DNA of 64,000 nt from JAUXFK01 sp034189035 (GTDB lineage: Bacteria; Desulfobacterota; UBA8473). Shown one piece after another: positions 63,354 to 64,000 of this stretch. The first letter of the stretch is position 1. Each line of letters opens with the position of its first letter. The notes below the pieces were generated by a model. It saw nothing but the letters and a program-made list of their open reading frames with translations, ran no database searches and was not told the origin of the DNA. Location of the stretch: the NCBI GenBank assembly GCA_034189035.1, contig JAXHVA010000012.1, positions 1 to 64,000 on the forward strand. Direction: 5' to 3'. The position numbers were made by a program, and so were the translations under genes.

Positions 63354-64000
63354 TTTTCCAGTCTCACAAATGGATCAACACGAAGGAATGTGCCATAGGC
63401 CTTTTCAGCAGCGGCCTTGCACCCTCCACGGCACGACTCTTTTAGAGAGTGGTCGCAATCTCTTCATTCCACCGGCCAAGTCGTGCGAAACGCATCCACA
63501 TGCGCATGATTTTCGTATATGTCGCGCACTGAATCACACTTGATATTGCCAATGATCACCGAGGAATGTTCGCAAACTCGAAAATTGCCGGTTGGGTCGA
63601 CGATGAGTGTCGAATCCTCCCCAGCCAGAGGACACCAGTTGAATTGGATATGCGAAAAACGCGTGATATCGACCATGCACGGCTCGATAAAAACCCCGGT
63701 CGCTATGGGAAATCCGTTTTCGACAGCGATCTTTCCAACACCTCCAGATTTTCTTCGACCATTGCTAGTGTCAGGAACAACTCCTCGGAATAGCTGATAT
63801 TGGCTGCCCCGGCATTGATTCTGTTATATAAAAAGGAGTTTGCACCAAGTACCATGGCCATATGAACTGTAGGACCAAGATCACAATAGTTTTGGCGAGT
63901 GGCAACAAAGACAACGATCAGATGCCCGCCGGCAAGATGCACGTTTGTCATACCATCTACGACCGCATCCCACGCCCCATCACGACCTGCAATTCTATCA
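63350..64000 (-). pseudogene. Radical SAM/SPASM protein, C-terminal part, frameshifted; runs off the window
   Basis: In two frames: GGHLIVVFVATRQNYCDLGP, then VHMAMVLGANSFLYNRINAG (63703-63951 frame), a shift near 63725 (probably one A lost), then IATGVFIEPCMVDITRF, FNWCPLAGEDSTLIVDPTGN, FRVCEHSSVIIGNIKCDS and CRGGCKAAAEKAYGTFLRVD, a SPASM domain with its auxiliary-cluster cysteines. An in-frame TGA at 63464-63466 falls where the motif E-C-R-D-C would put a Cys. Such proteins usually mature a peptide. The N-terminal radical SAM core lies beyond the end of the window. It overlaps the next radical SAM gene by four bases. Confidence 0.7.

Noticed and set aside
1..64000. CRISPR array or rRNA operon
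   Set aside because: No regularly spaced direct repeats and no conserved rRNA segments were seen on reading both strands.

Overview
The window looks like chromosome from a strictly anaerobic bacterium, most likely a Desulfobacterota-type sulfate reducer or syntroph. This rests on the gene families: a glycyl-radical X-succinate synthase, B12-dependent acyl-CoA mutase, 2-oxoacid:ferredoxin oxidoreductase, several acyl-CoA dehydrogenases, and remnants of 2-hydroxyacyl-CoA dehydratase and thiolase. No rRNA, tRNA or CRISPR array was found, so the taxon is inference only.

Layout. 0.0-4.2 kb: a group II intron remnant, an intact 1005-codon fusion gene (radical SAM + methyltransferase + zinc-ribbon/DUF5714-like), an inverted second intron end, and a degraded transposase-related fragment. 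4.6-6.9 kb: a two-gene osmoprotectant-type ABC importer. 7.2-10.8 kb: a tandem-duplicated protein of unknown function, a broken slipin, a broken zinc-ribbon membrane protein and a small membrane protein. 10.98-16.43 kb: a wrecked minus-strand locus encoding a nitrilase-fold protein, a winged-helix protein, a KGGVGR-type MinD/ParA-like ATPase and a nuclease-NACHT-pentapeptide-WD40 protein. It resembles STAND-type conflict (defence) systems but every gene is broken. 16.5-17.2 kb: a PIN/RHH toxin-antitoxin pair. 17.3-19.8 kb: a large secreted/membrane protein of unknown function.

20.2-29.0 kb mixes acyl-CoA metabolism (CoA-transferase-fold protein lacking the catalytic Glu, MmgE/PrpD protein, broken 2-hydroxyacyl-CoA dehydratase, acyl-CoA dehydrogenase) with small genes. 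29.1-37.5 kb is housekeeping and regulation: TrmO, a cyclic-nucleotide-domain protein, GlgC, a STAS protein whose reading frame needs a -1 shift at a perfect slippery heptamer, and a four-gene two-component relay ending in a sigma-54 activator. 38.0-42.5 kb holds a secreted protein and an AsmA-like protein.

42.6-58.6 kb is the metabolic heart: X-succinate synthase small and large subunits behind a recognisable promoter and a repeated operator-like motif, an acyl-CoA ligase, a flavodoxin, a broken HDAC-fold gene, an SDR, a pair of acyl-CoA dehydrogenases, a two-subunit B12 acyl-CoA mutase with 2-hydroxyisobutyryl-CoA-mutase-like active-site residues, and on the other strand a four-subunit Kor complex. 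Together they suggest activation of a hydrocarbon-like substrate by addition to fumarate, CoA thioester formation, oxidation and carbon-skeleton rearrangement. The glycyl-radical activase is not in the window, and the true substrate cannot be read from sequence.

59.5-62.9 kb carries two overlapping dynamin-like GTPase genes. The window ends in an IS110 remnant and two broken radical SAM genes. Decay is concentrated in discrete patches (8.9-16.4, 22.4-24.3, 48.7-49.6, 63.1-64.0 kb) beside long intact genes, which argues for real pseudogenes rather than general sequencing error.
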